Part shown: in pieces, positions 40,058 to 51,615 of the stretch | Position numbering within the stretch: the stretch's first letter is position 1 | How the letters are laid out: every line of letters starts with the position of its first letter | DNA from: Prorocentrum cordatum | Lineage: Eukaryota > Sar > Dinophyceae > Prorocentrales > Prorocentraceae | Length of the DNA: 64,000 nucleotides | NCBI GenBank assembly: GCA_963575745.1 | Contig: CAUYUJ010003959.1 | Coordinates: forward strand, 7,501-71,500 | Direction: 5' to 3' | Translations under genes and position numbers: made by a program | Notes under the pieces: generated by a model | Told to the model about the DNA's origin: nothing | Databases searched by the model: none | Seen by the model: only the letters and a program-made list of their open reading frames with translations

Positions 40058-40984
40058 CTGACAACATATAATGTCGAAAAAATTACACCGAAAAAATAAG
40101 TTTTCAGCCCGAGCAATTTCAGATCCTTGGATGCAACAGCCGAACGCCCCCGATGCTTCTGGATTGTCTCGTACGAGCTCTGTAGCTTTCCTACAGCCCG
40201 AGTTACGTGCGTAAATCGACAGCACCTCTCAAGATGACTCGAACAATACGAATAGAACAATACGAATAGTTTGGCAAACCTAGCTCGGGTATCAGACCGA
40301 GTTCAGACTTTTGCACGCGACAGGCGGACGCATCTAATGTCTCTGAATCGATTCCTGTGATTACCAGCCCTGTAGCCCCCCTGCAGCCCGAGATAAGTGC
40401 AGGGAACCGACAGCACCTCTCAGGATGACTCAAACAATACGAATAGTTTCGTGAACCTAGTTTGGGCAGCAGACAGTGTTCGGAGCTCTGGATTCGAGAG
40501 GCGGACGCGCCTGATGTCTCCAAATCGACTCCAGTGATTACAAGCCATGCAGCCCTCCTACAGCCCGAGTTAAGCGCAGAGAACCGACAGCGTCTCTCAA
40601 GATAACCCGAACCATACGAATAGTTCTGCGATTCTAGATCGGGCAGCAGACCGAGTTCAGAGCTCTGGATTCAACAGACAACGGCCACTGATGATTCTGA
40701 ATCAGATTCTGCACGTATTCTGTACGTATCAGATTCTGTATGCATCAGCGCTTTAGCTGTCCTGTAGCTCGAGTTGAGTACAGAAAACCGAGAGCGCCTG
40801 TCAAGATGACTCGAATACTACGAATAGATTTCTGCACCTAGCTCGGCTAGCAGACCGAATCCAGACCTCTGGCTTCAACAGGCCAACGCGCCTGATCATT
40901 CTGAATCGATTAGCTGTGCTTACCAGCTCATTAGCTGTCCTGAAGCTCGAGTTATCTTAAGAACACCGACACCGTGTGACAAGA

Positions 40985-41210
40985 TGACTCGAAACGGCCG
41001 ATCCCGCCTGCCTGCTTTTTGGCAGTAAAAGGTACCCGATCGAGCTGAGATCAAGATGGCGAGCGGGAATAAGATCGAATATCACGGGAAAAAATACTAG
41101 AGCTCAAACGAATTGCTGAATTTCGAGAACAAAATTTTCAACCGACCAAAAGTCACCAAAAGGTCCGTCGAGATTTTCCTTGCCAACTAGCTCTCCAGCT
41201 CCCCGGAATT
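40985..41210 (+). repeat. T module
   Basis: Nearly consensus, including AAGATGGCGAGCGGGAATAA; joined directly to the LINE-D target hairpin. Confidence 0.8.
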
Positions 41211-41244
41211 ACTGGGCGTCGGCGGTAAACCGTCAACCTTGGTT
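41211..41244 (+). repeat. Left half of hairpin H29, split by LINE-D
   Basis: ACTGGGCGTCGGCGGTAAA then CCGTCAACCTTGGTT (41230-41244), which is the duplicated target of LINE-D. Confidence 0.9.
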
Positions 41245-41893
41245 TTTTCGTTTCGCGGACACACGGGCCCTAGGGCCCCGTCCAGTCCGAGGCGGGCGGG
41301 CACGCCAAACGCGGGCCACCGAGCGGCTAAGGCGAAAGCCTCACCACGCCAAGCACGTGGGGGGCGGCTTCGGCGGTAGCCTCTGGCAGCTCTTATAAGG
41401 TGTGTGTACATCCACACAATGTGTGCACGCATGAAGGCAACACACGAAAAAGAATCATCAATCACACAACTTATCGCTGAAATAGGCCTGCAAAACCCGT
41501 GGGAGTGCTGCGATGACGCACTCTGCAGCGGAGAGTTCCGTATCCGTCACTGTGGACCCGTCTTGGAGAGCGAAGGAGCAAACGTAAACGTCTTTGAAGA
41601 TAATCTGTGGGGACTCACTGAAGGAAGAGGTAGGCGAAAGATGGGAGAATCGAGAACGCAGTCCAATCTGAATCCAAGCTCCACTTCCTGCTCCCAGGCT
41701 GCACACACCACCATCAAAGCCCGCTTTGATGAGGCAAGGTTCATAGCATGACTGTTCGTATGGCTGCAACTGGTACTGTTCGTTCGTGTATTGGTGGCCC
41801 TCGCGGGCCTGGTGGGTAAGGAGGTCGGCTTTCTCATTCCATTCCCGAAACTCATGTTTGAAAAGATCGCGTCCTGCTCAACTCCTGAAACTC
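41245..41893 (-). mobile_element. LINE-D: short 3' fragment of a third LINE family
   Basis: About 650 bp, minus strand, consisting of a GC-rich 3' UTR (41245-41457) and the last ~145 codons. Flanked by the 15-bp direct repeat CCGTCAACCTTGGTT at 41230-41244 and 41894-41908, with a third copy at 41942-41956 where the normal hairpin resumes. Strong 5' truncation is typical for LINEs. The 3' UTR shares no obvious sequence with LINE-A or LINE-B. Confidence 0.85.
41458..41893 (-). pseudogene. LINE-D RNase H C-terminus
   Basis: The open frame runs from the 5' junction to a stop at 41458. It starts with FKHEFREWNEKADLLTHQAR (D134-type motif), followed by IKAGFDGGVCSLGAGSGAW (D10-type) and STVTDTELSAAECVIAAL (E48-type). 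The order is the same permuted order as in LINE-A and LINE-B. The GDS motif lies upstream of the truncation. Confidence 0.8.
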
Positions 41894-41982
41894 CCGTCAA
41901 CCTTGGTTACTCCCGTCAACTCCATTCCATTCCTGAAAGTCCCGTCAACCTTGGTTACCGCCGGGGAACTCGTAGAGCTTCC
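41894..41982 (+). repeat. Right half of hairpin H29 with duplicated target
   Basis: CCGTCAACCTTGGTT is present twice (41894 and 41942), separated by 33 bases that contain another partial CCGTCAAC (41912). Then ACCGCCGGGGAACTCGTAGAGCTTCC and an S4 tail follow. Confidence 0.88.
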
Positions 41983-42964
41983 AAGCTCGACTTAAGTTGA
42001 GAAAACCGACCGCACCTACCAACATTCTGACTTATAGTGAATATGTGCTGACCTCTGAATGCGACAAGCGGACCCGTCTGATGTCTGCGAATCGACTCCT
42101 GTCATTACCAGCCCGCAGCCCCCCCTACAGCCCGTGGTCAGTGCAGAAAACCGACAGCATCTCTCAGGATGACTCGAACAATACAATAGTTTTGCGAACC
42201 TAGTTCGGGCAGCAGACCGAGTTCCCAGCTCTGGATTCGACAGCAGACGCGCATGATCTCTTTAAATTGATTCATATGACAACCAGCACTGTAGCCCCCT
42301 CTCAGCGCAAGTTGAGTGAAGAAAACCGAGAGCACTTCTCAAGATGACTCGACCAATACGAATAATTTCGCGATACTAGATCGGGCAGAAGACCGAGTTC
42401 AGAGCTCTGGATTCGACAGACAAACGCAACTGACGATTCTGAATGAGTTTCTGTAAATATCAGCTCTGTAGCTGTCGTACAGCTCGAGTTAAGTACAGAG
42501 AACCGAGAGTTTCTGTCAAGATGACTCGAATAATACGAATAGGTTTGCGGACCTAGGCTCACAGACCGAGTTCAGAACTCTGGATTCAACAGGCGAACAC
42601 GCCTAATCATTCTGCATCGATTAGCTGTACTTACCAGCTCTGTAGATGTCCTAAAGCTCGAGTTATGTTCAGAAAACCGTCAGCGCGTATCAAGATGACT
42701 CGATACGGCCGATCCCGCCAGAGTGCTTTTGGCCTTCAAAGTTAGCCGATCGAGCTGAGATCGAGATGGCGAGCGGAAATAAGATCGAATATCACGGGAA
42801 AAATATTAGAGCTCTAACGAATGGTCAAATTTCGAGAACAAAATGTTCAACCGACCAAAAGTCACCAAAAGTTCCGTCGAGATTTTTCTTGCCAACTAGC
42901 TCTCCAGCGCGCCGGAATTACTCTTAAGCTTCCAGCAACTAGCTTAGGGAAGCTCTACGAGTCA

Positions 42965-43620
42965 CTTGGTAGCGTCCAAACCCCGAAGAGCGAAGACACC
43001 CTCGGGGACCCGAAATCTCTCCTGGGCAGCTCTGAGCGACCCGCTGCAGCACTGCTTGAGCGCTGCCAGGAACACTTCCAAGCGTGCCTGTACGCGTGCA
43101 GGCACGCATGGAAGCTTGCCGGAAGCTTTCCCGGACACGTTGCCGGCTCAAACGACCTGCTGCGGGGAACGTGGACCGCCGGAAAAGAGCTCCTGGCGGG
43201 CAGCACCACCGTCCTGCTTCTAATCTTCAACCCTTTAGCTCTCAGCGAGCTCTCCGGGATCTTCTAAGCTTCCAGCAATAACTAGCTGTCCACTTGGTAG
43301 CGTTCATTGGCAGCGTCCAAAACCCCCGGAGAGCAAAGAACCTCTGGGACGGGGCATTTTTTCTCGAGAGCTTTGGGAAGCTCCCCAGAGACGCTTCTAA
43401 AGCGCTGCCAGGAACGCTTCCACTCGTGCCTGCACACGTGCAGGCTTTCGTGGACGCCGGCTGGAAGCGCCCCCGACCCGCTGCCGGGTCGGGCGAGTTG
43501 CTGCAAGGATCGTGGAGCGGCGGAGATGGGCTGCTGGCGGGCACCACCACCGTCGGGCTTCCTCTCTAAAACCCTGAAGCTTTCAGAGAGCTCTCCGGGA
43601 AAAACCCGGAGAGCACAGCA
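42965..43620 (+). repeat. Two tandem PAL modules
   Basis: First 42965-43260: palindrome-derived CAAGCGTGCCTGTACGCGTGCAGGCACGCATGG at 43079-43111. Second 43300-43620: CACTCGTGCCTGCACACGTGCAGGCTTTCGTGG at 43421-43453. Both end in (T/C)AGCTCTC/TTTCAG.GAGCTCTCCGGG. Confidence 0.78.
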
Positions 43621-43632
43621 GACGCACCAGAA

Positions 43633-43689
43633 ACTGGCGCCGGCGGTGAACCGTCAATCTGGTCAGCGCCAGGAACCTCGTAGAGCTCG
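43633..43689 (+). repeat. Hairpin repeat copy H30
   Basis: GTGA/TCAG: the right arm has GGTCAGCGCC, breaking one pair; S2 tail. Confidence 0.87.
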
Positions 43690-43969
43690 TTGCACGCGTA
43701 AGATTGCTCGGAGTCGAAAGATAGAGCTTCTGGAATTATTTCTCGAAAAGTAGAAAAAAAGATTTTTTTAGTATCGACGTGAAGATGGTTCCTCCAAGTG
43801 TTTTGATAGTAAAAATGCGACTACAAAGCTCATACTGAGACAGAGAGGCCCTCATAGTCGTTTACAGGTGCGAAAATCCGCTTTCGCAAAATGAATTGTC
43901 AAATATCTTTCAAAAAATTGCAAAACCACCCAAAAGTTACCACTTTGTCCTTTCTGGCCGGGTCGACCA

Positions 43970-44027
43970 ACTGGGAACCGGCGGTAAACCGTCAACCAGA
44001 TTACCGCCGGGGCCCTCGTAGAGCTTT
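43970..44027 (+). repeat. Hairpin repeat copy H31
   Basis: GTAA/TTAC stem, loop AACCAGA, S3 tail (CTTTTTTCTCACACGACG). Confidence 0.88.
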
Positions 44028-44331
44028 TTTCTCACACGACGCTCCTCGATAAGCATGAAGAAGGCGTCTAGAGCAAGATCTGAGAATCTCGAAAAATCAC
44101 GTTTTTCCGTTTTTATCTAACGCCGGTTCCTCCAAGTGTTTCAATAGTAATACTGCACCTATGGACCTAAAAATTTTACTGACGCACGCGCCATAACCCA
44201 CTACAGGTGCGAAAAATCTGCTTTCTGGAAATGAATTGTCAAATATCCATCAATTCTTCGCAAAACCACGCAAAAGTTACCACTTTGTCCTTTCTGGCCG
44301 GGTCGGCCAACTAGCTTCACCCCGCGCCGGA

Positions 44332-44391
44332 ACTGGGCGCCGGCGGTAAACCGTCAACCTTTCTTACCGCCGGGGGACTCGTAGAGCTTCC
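44332..44391 (+). repeat. Hairpin repeat copy H32
   Basis: GTAA/TTAC stem, loop AACCTTTC, S1 tail. Confidence 0.9.
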
Positions 44392-45866
44392 TGACAGTAT
44401 ATAGTGTGGAAAAAAACTCAAAGGACGACCATTTTTTTCAGCCCAAGCGATTTCACACCTCTCGAGATGACTCTATCAAAAAAACAAACAGTTCCGCAAT
44501 CCAGTTCGAGTATCAAACCGAGTTCAGACCTCTGAATACTACAGGCGGGCGCGTCTGATGTCTGCGAATCCACTCATGTGATTCCCAGCCCTGCAGCCCC
44601 CCTAAAGGCCCGAGTTAAGTGCAGAAAACCGACAGTATCGACTCGAATAATAGAATGAGTACAAATAGTTTCGCGAACCTAGCTCAGGCAGCAGGCCGAG
44701 TTCAGAGCTCTTGGTTCAATAGACGAACACGACTGATCATTTCCTATCGATGTCTGTGACAATGAGCCCTGTAGCTGCCCTACAGCTCGAGTTAGATACA
44801 GAAAAGCGAGAGCGTCTCTCAAGATGCCTCCAATAATACGAATAGGTTTGCGGACCTAGCTCGGCTAGTAGACCGAGTTCAGACCTCTGGATTCAACAGG
44901 CGAACGCGCCTGATAATTCTGAATGCGATAGCTGTGCTTATCAGCTGTGTAGCTGCCCTACAGCTCGAGTTAAGTACAAAATGAGCTCAGATCAAGATGG
45001 CGAGCGGGAATAAGATCGAATATGACGGGAAAAAATACTAGAGCTCAAACGAATTGTTCAAGTTCGAGAACAAAATTTTCAACCGACCAAAAGTCATCAA
45101 AAGGCCCGTCGAGATTGTCCTTGCCAGCTAGCTCTGCAGCGCTCCAGAATTACTCTTAAGCTTCCAGCAATAACTTGCTAAGGGAAGCTCCACGAGTTAC
45201 TGTAGCCCTCCCCCAGCACAATTTAAGTACAGAAAACCGAGAGCACTTCCCAAGATGACTCGAACAATACCACTAGGTTCGCGAACCTAGCTCGGGGAGC
45301 AGACCGAGTTCAGAGCTCTTGATTCAACAGACGAAAGCGCCTGATAATTCTAGCAGACCGAGTTGAGACCCATAGATTCAACAGGCGAACGCGCCTGATG
45401 ATTATGTGTGCGATTGGTGTGCTTACCAGCATTGTAGCTGCTCTAGAGCTCGAGTTAAGTAGAAAATACCGACAACGCGTATCAAGTTGACTCGAATAAT
45501 GCGAATGGGTTTGCGGACCTAGCTCGGCTAGCAGACCGAGTTCAGACCTATGGATTCAACATGCGAACGCGTCTGATGATTCTGAGTGCGATAGGTGTGC
45601 TTACCAGCACTGTAGCTGCCCTACAGCTCGAGTTAAGTAGAAAATACCGACACCGCGTATCAAGATGACTCGAAACGGCCGTTCCCGCCGGGACGCTTTT
45701 TGGCCTTCAAAGTTACCCGATCGAGCTGAGATCAAGATGGCGAGCGGGAATCAGATCGAATATCATGGGAAAAAATACTGGAGCTCTAACGAATGGTCAA
45801 ATTTCGAGAACAAAATTTTCGACCGACCAAAAGTCACCAAAAGGTCCGTCGAGATTTCTCTTGCCA

Positions 45867-45924
45867 ACTGGGAACCGGCGGTAAACCGTCAACCAGCTTA
45901 CCGCCGGGATCCTCGTAGAGCTCT
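45867..45924 (+). repeat. Hairpin repeat copy H33
   Basis: GTAA/TTAC stem, loop AACCAGC; tail CCTCGTAGAGCTCTGTATAG. Confidence 0.88.
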
Positions 45925-46193
45925 GTATAGACCAGAACGATTCCGAGATAACAGCAGAAAACAAAAAAAACTTTTGCATACTAACTTCAAACATAAAGAC
46001 ATATTTTTTTCGGTCGAACATAATCGCGTGTTTTGATCGAAATAATGCAGCTAGGGCCCTCAGATTTGCACCATCGAAAGCGCCATGATTCACTGCATAG
46101 AATAAAAATTCAAATTTGCAAAACGAATTTCAAAATCTCTCGCCATCTTCGAAAAACCGACCCCAGGTTACCACATTGTCCGCCCGGGCCGGG

Positions 46194-46400
46194 TGAGCCA
46201 ACTAGCTGCAGTCCGCGCCCGAATTCCTCTAGCTCATCGATGCCGAAGAGCTCTACGAGGTACTAGCTCTCCAGCTCCCGGAATTACTCTTAAGCTTCAG
46301 CAATAACTTGCTAAGGGAAGCACTACGAGTTATACCTCGTAGAGCTCTTCGGCATCGATGAGCTAGAGGAATTCCGGCGCGGGGTGGAGCTAGTTGGCCG
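46194..46400. repeat. Inverted repeat of module end, ~66-bp arms
   Basis: The plus-oriented module end at 46197-46263 (GCCAACTAGCTGCAG.. to ..GAGCTCTACGAGGTA) faces an inverted copy at 46334-46400 (TACCTCGTAGAGCTC.. to ..GAGCTAGTTGGC), with about 70 bases between. From 46334 to about 46620 the module reads on the minus strand. Confidence 0.75.
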
Positions 46401-46625
46401 ACCCGGCCAGAAAGGACAAAGTGATAACTTTTGGGTGGCTTTGCAATTTTTTCAAAAATATTTGACAATTCATTTTGAGAAAGCAGAGTTTTCGCACCTG
46501 TAAACGACTATGAGGGCCTTCCTGTCTCCGTATGAGCTCTGTAGGCGCACTTGTACTATCAAAACACTTGGCGGAACCATCTTCATATCGACACTAAAAA
46601 AATCAATTTGTCTCTTTTTTTAGCA

Positions 46626-46683
46626 ACTGCGCCGGCGGAAAACCGTCAACCTTTGTTACCGCCGAGGGACTCGTAGAGCTTCC
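46626..46683 (+). repeat. Hairpin repeat copy H34
   Basis: Left arm changed to GGCGGAAAACC while the right arm remains GTTACCGCC. Confidence 0.85.
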
Positions 46684-47589
46684 TGACAGCATATAGTGTA
46701 AAAAAAACTCCAGAGAACGACTAGTTTTTCAGCCTAAGCGATTTCAGATATCTCAAGATGACTCTAAGAAAAAAAAATAGTTTCGCAATCCAGGTCGAGT
46801 ATAAAACCGAATTCAAACCTCTGAATGCACTAGGCGGGCGCGTCTGATGTCTGCAAATCGACGCATGTGATTAACAGCCTGCAGCCCCGCTAAAGACCGA
46901 GTTAAGTGCAGAAAACTGACAACATCTCTGAGGATGACTCGAATAATACAATAGTTTCGCGGATCTGAATCGAGCAGCAGACCGAGTTCCGCGCTCTGGA
47001 ATCGACCAACGAACGCGCCTGCAAATCGATTTCGAAGCACTGTAGCCCTCCAGCACACTTTTCAAGATGATTCGGACAATACAAATAGTTTTGCGATCCT
47101 AGCTCTCGAATCCAGCAGACGAACGCGCCTGATGATTCCCGATCGATTTCTGTGACCATCAGCTCTGTAACTGCCCTACATCTCGCGTTGAGTACAGAAA
47201 ATCGAGAGCGTTTGTCAAGATGACTCGAATAATACGAATACGTTTGCGGACCTAGCTCGGCTAGTAGACTGAATTCAGACCTCTAGATTCAACAGGCGAA
47301 CGCGCCTGATCATTCTGAATGCGATAGGTGTGCTTACCAGCTCTGTAGCTGTCCTACAGCTCGAGTTAAGTACTAGCTCCACCACGCACCAGAATTCCTC
47401 TAGCTCATCGATGCGGAGAAAAAAAGAAAAATTGATTTCTTCGTGTCGACATGAAGATAACTCCTCCAAGTGTTTTGATAGTGAAAGTGCGCCTACAGAG
47501 CTCAAAAATTGCAAAATTACCCAAAAGTTACCACTTTGTCATTTCTGGCCGGGTCGACCAACTAGCTCCACCCCTCGCCGGAGAAGAGC

Positions 47590-47870
47590 TCTACGAGGTA
47601 TTTGCTCTGGCGGACTTGGACGCTCTCGTCAAGCGAAACTGAGGCTCTGGGGAGTTCCCCCGCAGCGCTTCTGAAGAGCTACGAGGAAGTCTTCCACGCG
47701 TGCCTGCACGTGTTCAGGCACGCGTGGAAGCCTCAAAACGAGAAGAGCACTCGGCAGCGTCCACTTGGTAGCGTCCACTTGGTGACGCCCACTTGGTAGC
47801 GTACAAAATCCCGGAGGGCAACTTGTAAGCGTCTAAAACCCGGATAGCGAAGCCAAGCACGGAACGTCGC
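47590..47870 (+). repeat. PAL module
   Basis: Palindrome-derived CTTCCACGCGTGCCTGCACGTGTTCAGGCACGCGTGGAAG at 47690-47730. After it come several GGTAGCGTCCACTT units in tandem (47755-47800). Confidence 0.78.
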
Positions 47871-48009
47871 ACGGGGACCTCTGCCAGGCCGCCTGAAACG
47901 ATGCGCGGGACGCTGGAAACCTCGCAGGAAACGCTTGTATGGGGCGCTGTTTACGATGCGTGGGGCCCTGCAAAGCGCGCAAGGAAGATCTGCCTAGGAG
48001 CCTGGAAGA

Positions 48010-48069
48010 ACTGGGCGCCGGCGGTAAACCGTCAACCTTGGTTACCGCCGGGGGACTCGTAGAGCTTCC
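48010..48069 (+). repeat. Hairpin repeat copy H35
   Basis: GTAA/TTAC stem, loop AACCTTGG, S4 tail (CTTCCTGACTCGACTTAAGTTG). Last copy before the CA-rich region. Confidence 0.9.
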
Positions 48070-49044
48070 TGACTCGACTTAAGTTGAGAAAACAGACAGC
48101 ACTTACTAACAATCTGACGCATAGTGAATAGTTTTTGACCTCTGAATGCGACAGACGGACGCGTCTGATGTCTGCGAATCGACTCCTGTCATTACCAGCC
48201 CTGCAGCCCCCTACAGCCCGAGTTAAGTGCAGAAAACCGACAGCACCTCTCAGGATGACTCGAACAATAGGAATAGTCGCGAATCTAGTTCGGGCAGCAG
48301 ACAGATTTCAGAGCTCTGTATTGGACAGGCGAACGCGCCTGATGTCTTCAAATCGATTCCAGTAATTACGAGCCATGCATCCCCCCTACAGTGCGAGTTA
48401 AGTCCAGATAACCGACATTATCTCGCAAGCGACTCGAACGATACGAATAGTTTCGCGATTCTAGATCGGGCAGCAGGCCGAGTTCAGAGCTCTGGCGTCG
48501 ACAGACAAACGCAACTGATGATTATGGATTGGTGCATGTATATATCAGCTCTGCAGCTGTCCTACAGCTCGAGTTAAGTGCAGAAAACCGAGAGTTTCTG
48601 TCAAATGACTTGAATAATACGAACAGGTTTGTGACCCTAGCTCGGCTAGCAGACCGAGTTCAGGCCTCTGGATTGAACAGGCGAACGCGCCTGATCATTC
48701 TGCATGCATTAGCTGTGCTTACCAGCTCTGTAGCTGCCCTAGAGCTCGAGTTATGTTCAGAAAACCGTCAGCGCATATCAAGATGACTCAAAACGGCCGA
48801 TCCCGCCACAGTGCTTTTCGATAGTAATATTCACCCGATCGAGCTGAGATCAAGATGGCGAGCGGGAATAAGATCGAATATCACGGAAAAAAATACTAGA
48901 GCTCTAACGAATTGTCAAATTTCGAGAACAAAATTTTCAACCGAGCAAAAGTTGTCAAAAGTTCCGTCGAGATTTTTCGAGCCAACTAGCTGTGGGGCGC
49001 GCCGGAATTACTCTTAGCTTCCAGCAATAACTTGGTAGCGTCCA

Positions 49045-51480
49045 AAATCCGGATAGCAAAGAGGCACTTACATAAACGAGCATACGCACATAAGCACGCA
49101 CACACGAACACACACATACAAACACATATACATACACAAGAACGCACACATACGCCAGCATGCTCCACACACACACGCACCCATACACACACACACACAC
49201 GCACACGCAACACATCAACACGCAAACGTCGACACACACGCGCAAACGCGCACGCACAAACACACAGCACATCTCACACACACACAGAGGGAAGCGCACA
49301 CGCACACCAATCACACATGCACATACACACACGGGGGCACACACAAACACTCACACGCACACACGCACACACACACACACGCACGTACAACCCACGCACA
49401 CAGACGCACACGCAAGCATCCAGGGAAGCCCACGCACTGACGACGACACGATGACGCACGCACCGCAGCCACCTCAGCGCCCCCCCCCCGCGCTCCCCTG
49501 CCGCCCCCACGCGCCCCCGCCCTCCCCGCCGGCGCTCCGGAGGGGGGAGGCACCGCCCCATTTTGGGGCCGGCCCTCCCTCCGCTCCAACCACTCCGCCC
49601 TCGCGGAGCGCCGGGGGGGGGAGGGGGGAGGGGGGAGGGGGGGCGCGCGGACGGCGGCACCACACCGCGCGCGCACGCGCACACGCACATGCGCAGACGA
49701 ACACAGACGCAGGATAGCAAACAGGCAGTCACACAAGCAAGCACACGCACATAGGCACGCACACACGGAGACACACAGACTAATACACAAGAGTACACAC
49801 GTACGCCAGCATGTTCCACACACATGCGCACATACACACACATACACACACACGCACACACACATCCACACGCGAACGTCCACACACACGCGCAAACGCG
49901 AACACACAAACACACATACATACACAAGAACACACATACGCCAGCATGCTCCACACACACACGCACAAATACACACACACGCACACAGACACACATCCAC
50001 ACGCAAAGGTCTACACACACGCGCAAACGCGCACACACAAACACACAACATATCACACACACACACACGGACACGCACACGCACGCGGATCACAAGAGTA
50101 CATACACACACGGGGGGCACGGAGCGCCCCCGCCCTCCCCGCCGGCGCTCCAGAGGGGGGAGGCACCGCCCCATTCTGTGGCCCGCCCTTCCTCCACTCC
50201 AACCACTCCGCCCTCGCGGAGCGCCCGAGGGGGACGAGGGGGGAGGAGGGGGCGCGCGGACGGCGGCACATGCGCAGACGAACACAGACGCAGGATAGCA
50301 AAGAACCAATCACACACGCAAGCACACGCGCATAAGCACGCACACGCGTACACACACGGACAAACTCAAATCCATACATACACAAGAGCACGCACGTACG
50401 CCAGCATGCTCCACACACACGCACACATACACACATACACACACGAGCGCACACACGTCCACACGCAAACGCACACACACTCACACACACACGCGCATGT
50501 GCACCCAGACACACGCAGGGGCACACACACACACATACGAGACACACGCGCCCCCCCCCCACCCACCCACCCACCCACCCCCACACACACACATACACAC
50601 ACACGCACAAGCGCACACACAGACGCAATGGCGAACACCCACGGATAACCACGCACAGACGACAACGCGGTGACAGACTCATTCCCCGACTGGTCAGCGC
50701 ACTCTTCCACCGCGCCCCCAAGCCCCCCCCACGCGCCCCCGCCCTCCCCGCCGGCGCTCCGGAGGGGGGAGGCACCGCCCCATTTTGGGGCCGGCCCTCC
50801 CTCCACTCCAGCCACTCCGCCCTCGCGGAGCGCCGGGGAGAGGGGTGGAGGGGGAGAGGGGGGGGCAGGAAGGGGCGGGGGTGCCAGCGCCATGCGCCCA
50901 CACACACACACACACGCACGCACACGGGCACACACGCACTTTTCCTCAGGGAGCGCGCAGTGTCGCACACGTACGCAAGCATGCTCCACACACACGCACA
51001 CACACACATCCACACGCAAAGGTCGACACCCACGCGCAAACGCGCAAACACAAACACACAACACATATCACACACACACACACCGCGGACACACACACAC
51101 ACACACACGCAAACACACCAGACACACACAAACACACTGACACACACACAGATACACACACACGCTCGAGCACACTCACATCCACACGCGCCCACTCTTA
51201 CACACACACACACACGAACAGACACGCGCACAAAAAGAGATACAAACAGAGATGCATACAGACACACAGACAAACACACACACATACCCACGGACACACA
51301 GACAGACACACAGACAGACACACAAACAGAGCCACAAACACACAGACACAAAGACACCCACACACACACTTACACACACACGCCAGCAGACACACAGGCA
51401 AACACAAACACACGCCAGCGCACACACACTCACGCACTGACAAAACATCCTCATGCACACAGGCACACAAGAACACACAT
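49045..51480 (+). repeat. CA/CG-rich alternating tract (~2.4 kb)
   Basis: Almost entirely ACAC, GCAC and CGCA steps on the plus strand, with very few T on that strand outside the inserted GC blocks. From about 51100 it turns into CAGACACA-type repeats. Long open frames on both strands encode only His/Thr or Val/Cys runs and are not genes. Alternating purine-pyrimidine DNA of this kind can adopt the Z form. Confidence 0.9.
49490..50960 (+). repeat. ~610-bp macrosatellite embedded in the CA tract
   Basis: A GC-rich block (CCTCCCCGCCGGCGCTCC, GGGAGGCACCGCCCCATT, CTCCAACCACTCCGCCCTCGCGGAGCGCC) recurs at 49531, 50144 and 50753, spacings 613 and 609. In the first two units it is followed by GCGCGCGGACGGCGGCAC, ATGCGCAGACGAACACAGACGCAGGATAGCAAA and a CA stretch with TACGCCAGCATG(C/T)TCCACACACA. 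A fourth CA-only unit may precede it (49120-49480). Confidence 0.85.
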
Positions 51481-51615
51481 GCAAGACGGACGCGCCTACA
51501 GGGCGCCCGTGCCAACCTCCAGTGGCAGCCCAAGCGCCCGGTGCGCTTGAACGGCAGAGCTCTGTCAACGGCACACCCAGGGCCGGCGAGCGCCGCTGCA
51601 CACGAGGCGCAGCTC
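51481..51615 (-). other. Sequence between CA tract and Helitron gene
   Basis: GC-rich DNA downstream of the last Helitron stop. I looked for a Helitron 3' end (short hairpin followed by CTRR) and could not identify one with confidence, so the element's 3' boundary is open. Confidence 0.4.

Larger units (their letters stand above)
35752..41210 (+). repeat. Higher-order satellite array, middle part with PAL modules
   Basis: Satellite blocks at 35752-36705, 37340-37780, 38375-38560 and 40058-40985 show the same 177-bp monomer, closed by T modules at 36708, 37783, 38560 and 40985. PAL modules are inserted at 37025-37330 and 38790-39960. A partial hairpin with an internal deletion (AACTGGGAACCGGCGATGCACGGCG, 38028) joins a T module directly to an S3 module. 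No gene is visible. Confidence 0.85.
41983..49040 (+). repeat. Higher-order satellite array, right part
   Basis: Satellite blocks at 41983-42695, 44392-44985, 45190-45665, 46684-47365 and 48070-48785; T modules at 42695-42960, 44985-45200, 45665-45866 and 48785-49030. S3 modules follow H31 and H33. S2 module after H30 (43690-43969). PAL modules at 42965-43260, 43300-43620 and 47590-47870. 47870-48009 (CACGGAACGTCGCACGG..) is a short segment I could not assign. Confidence 0.82.
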
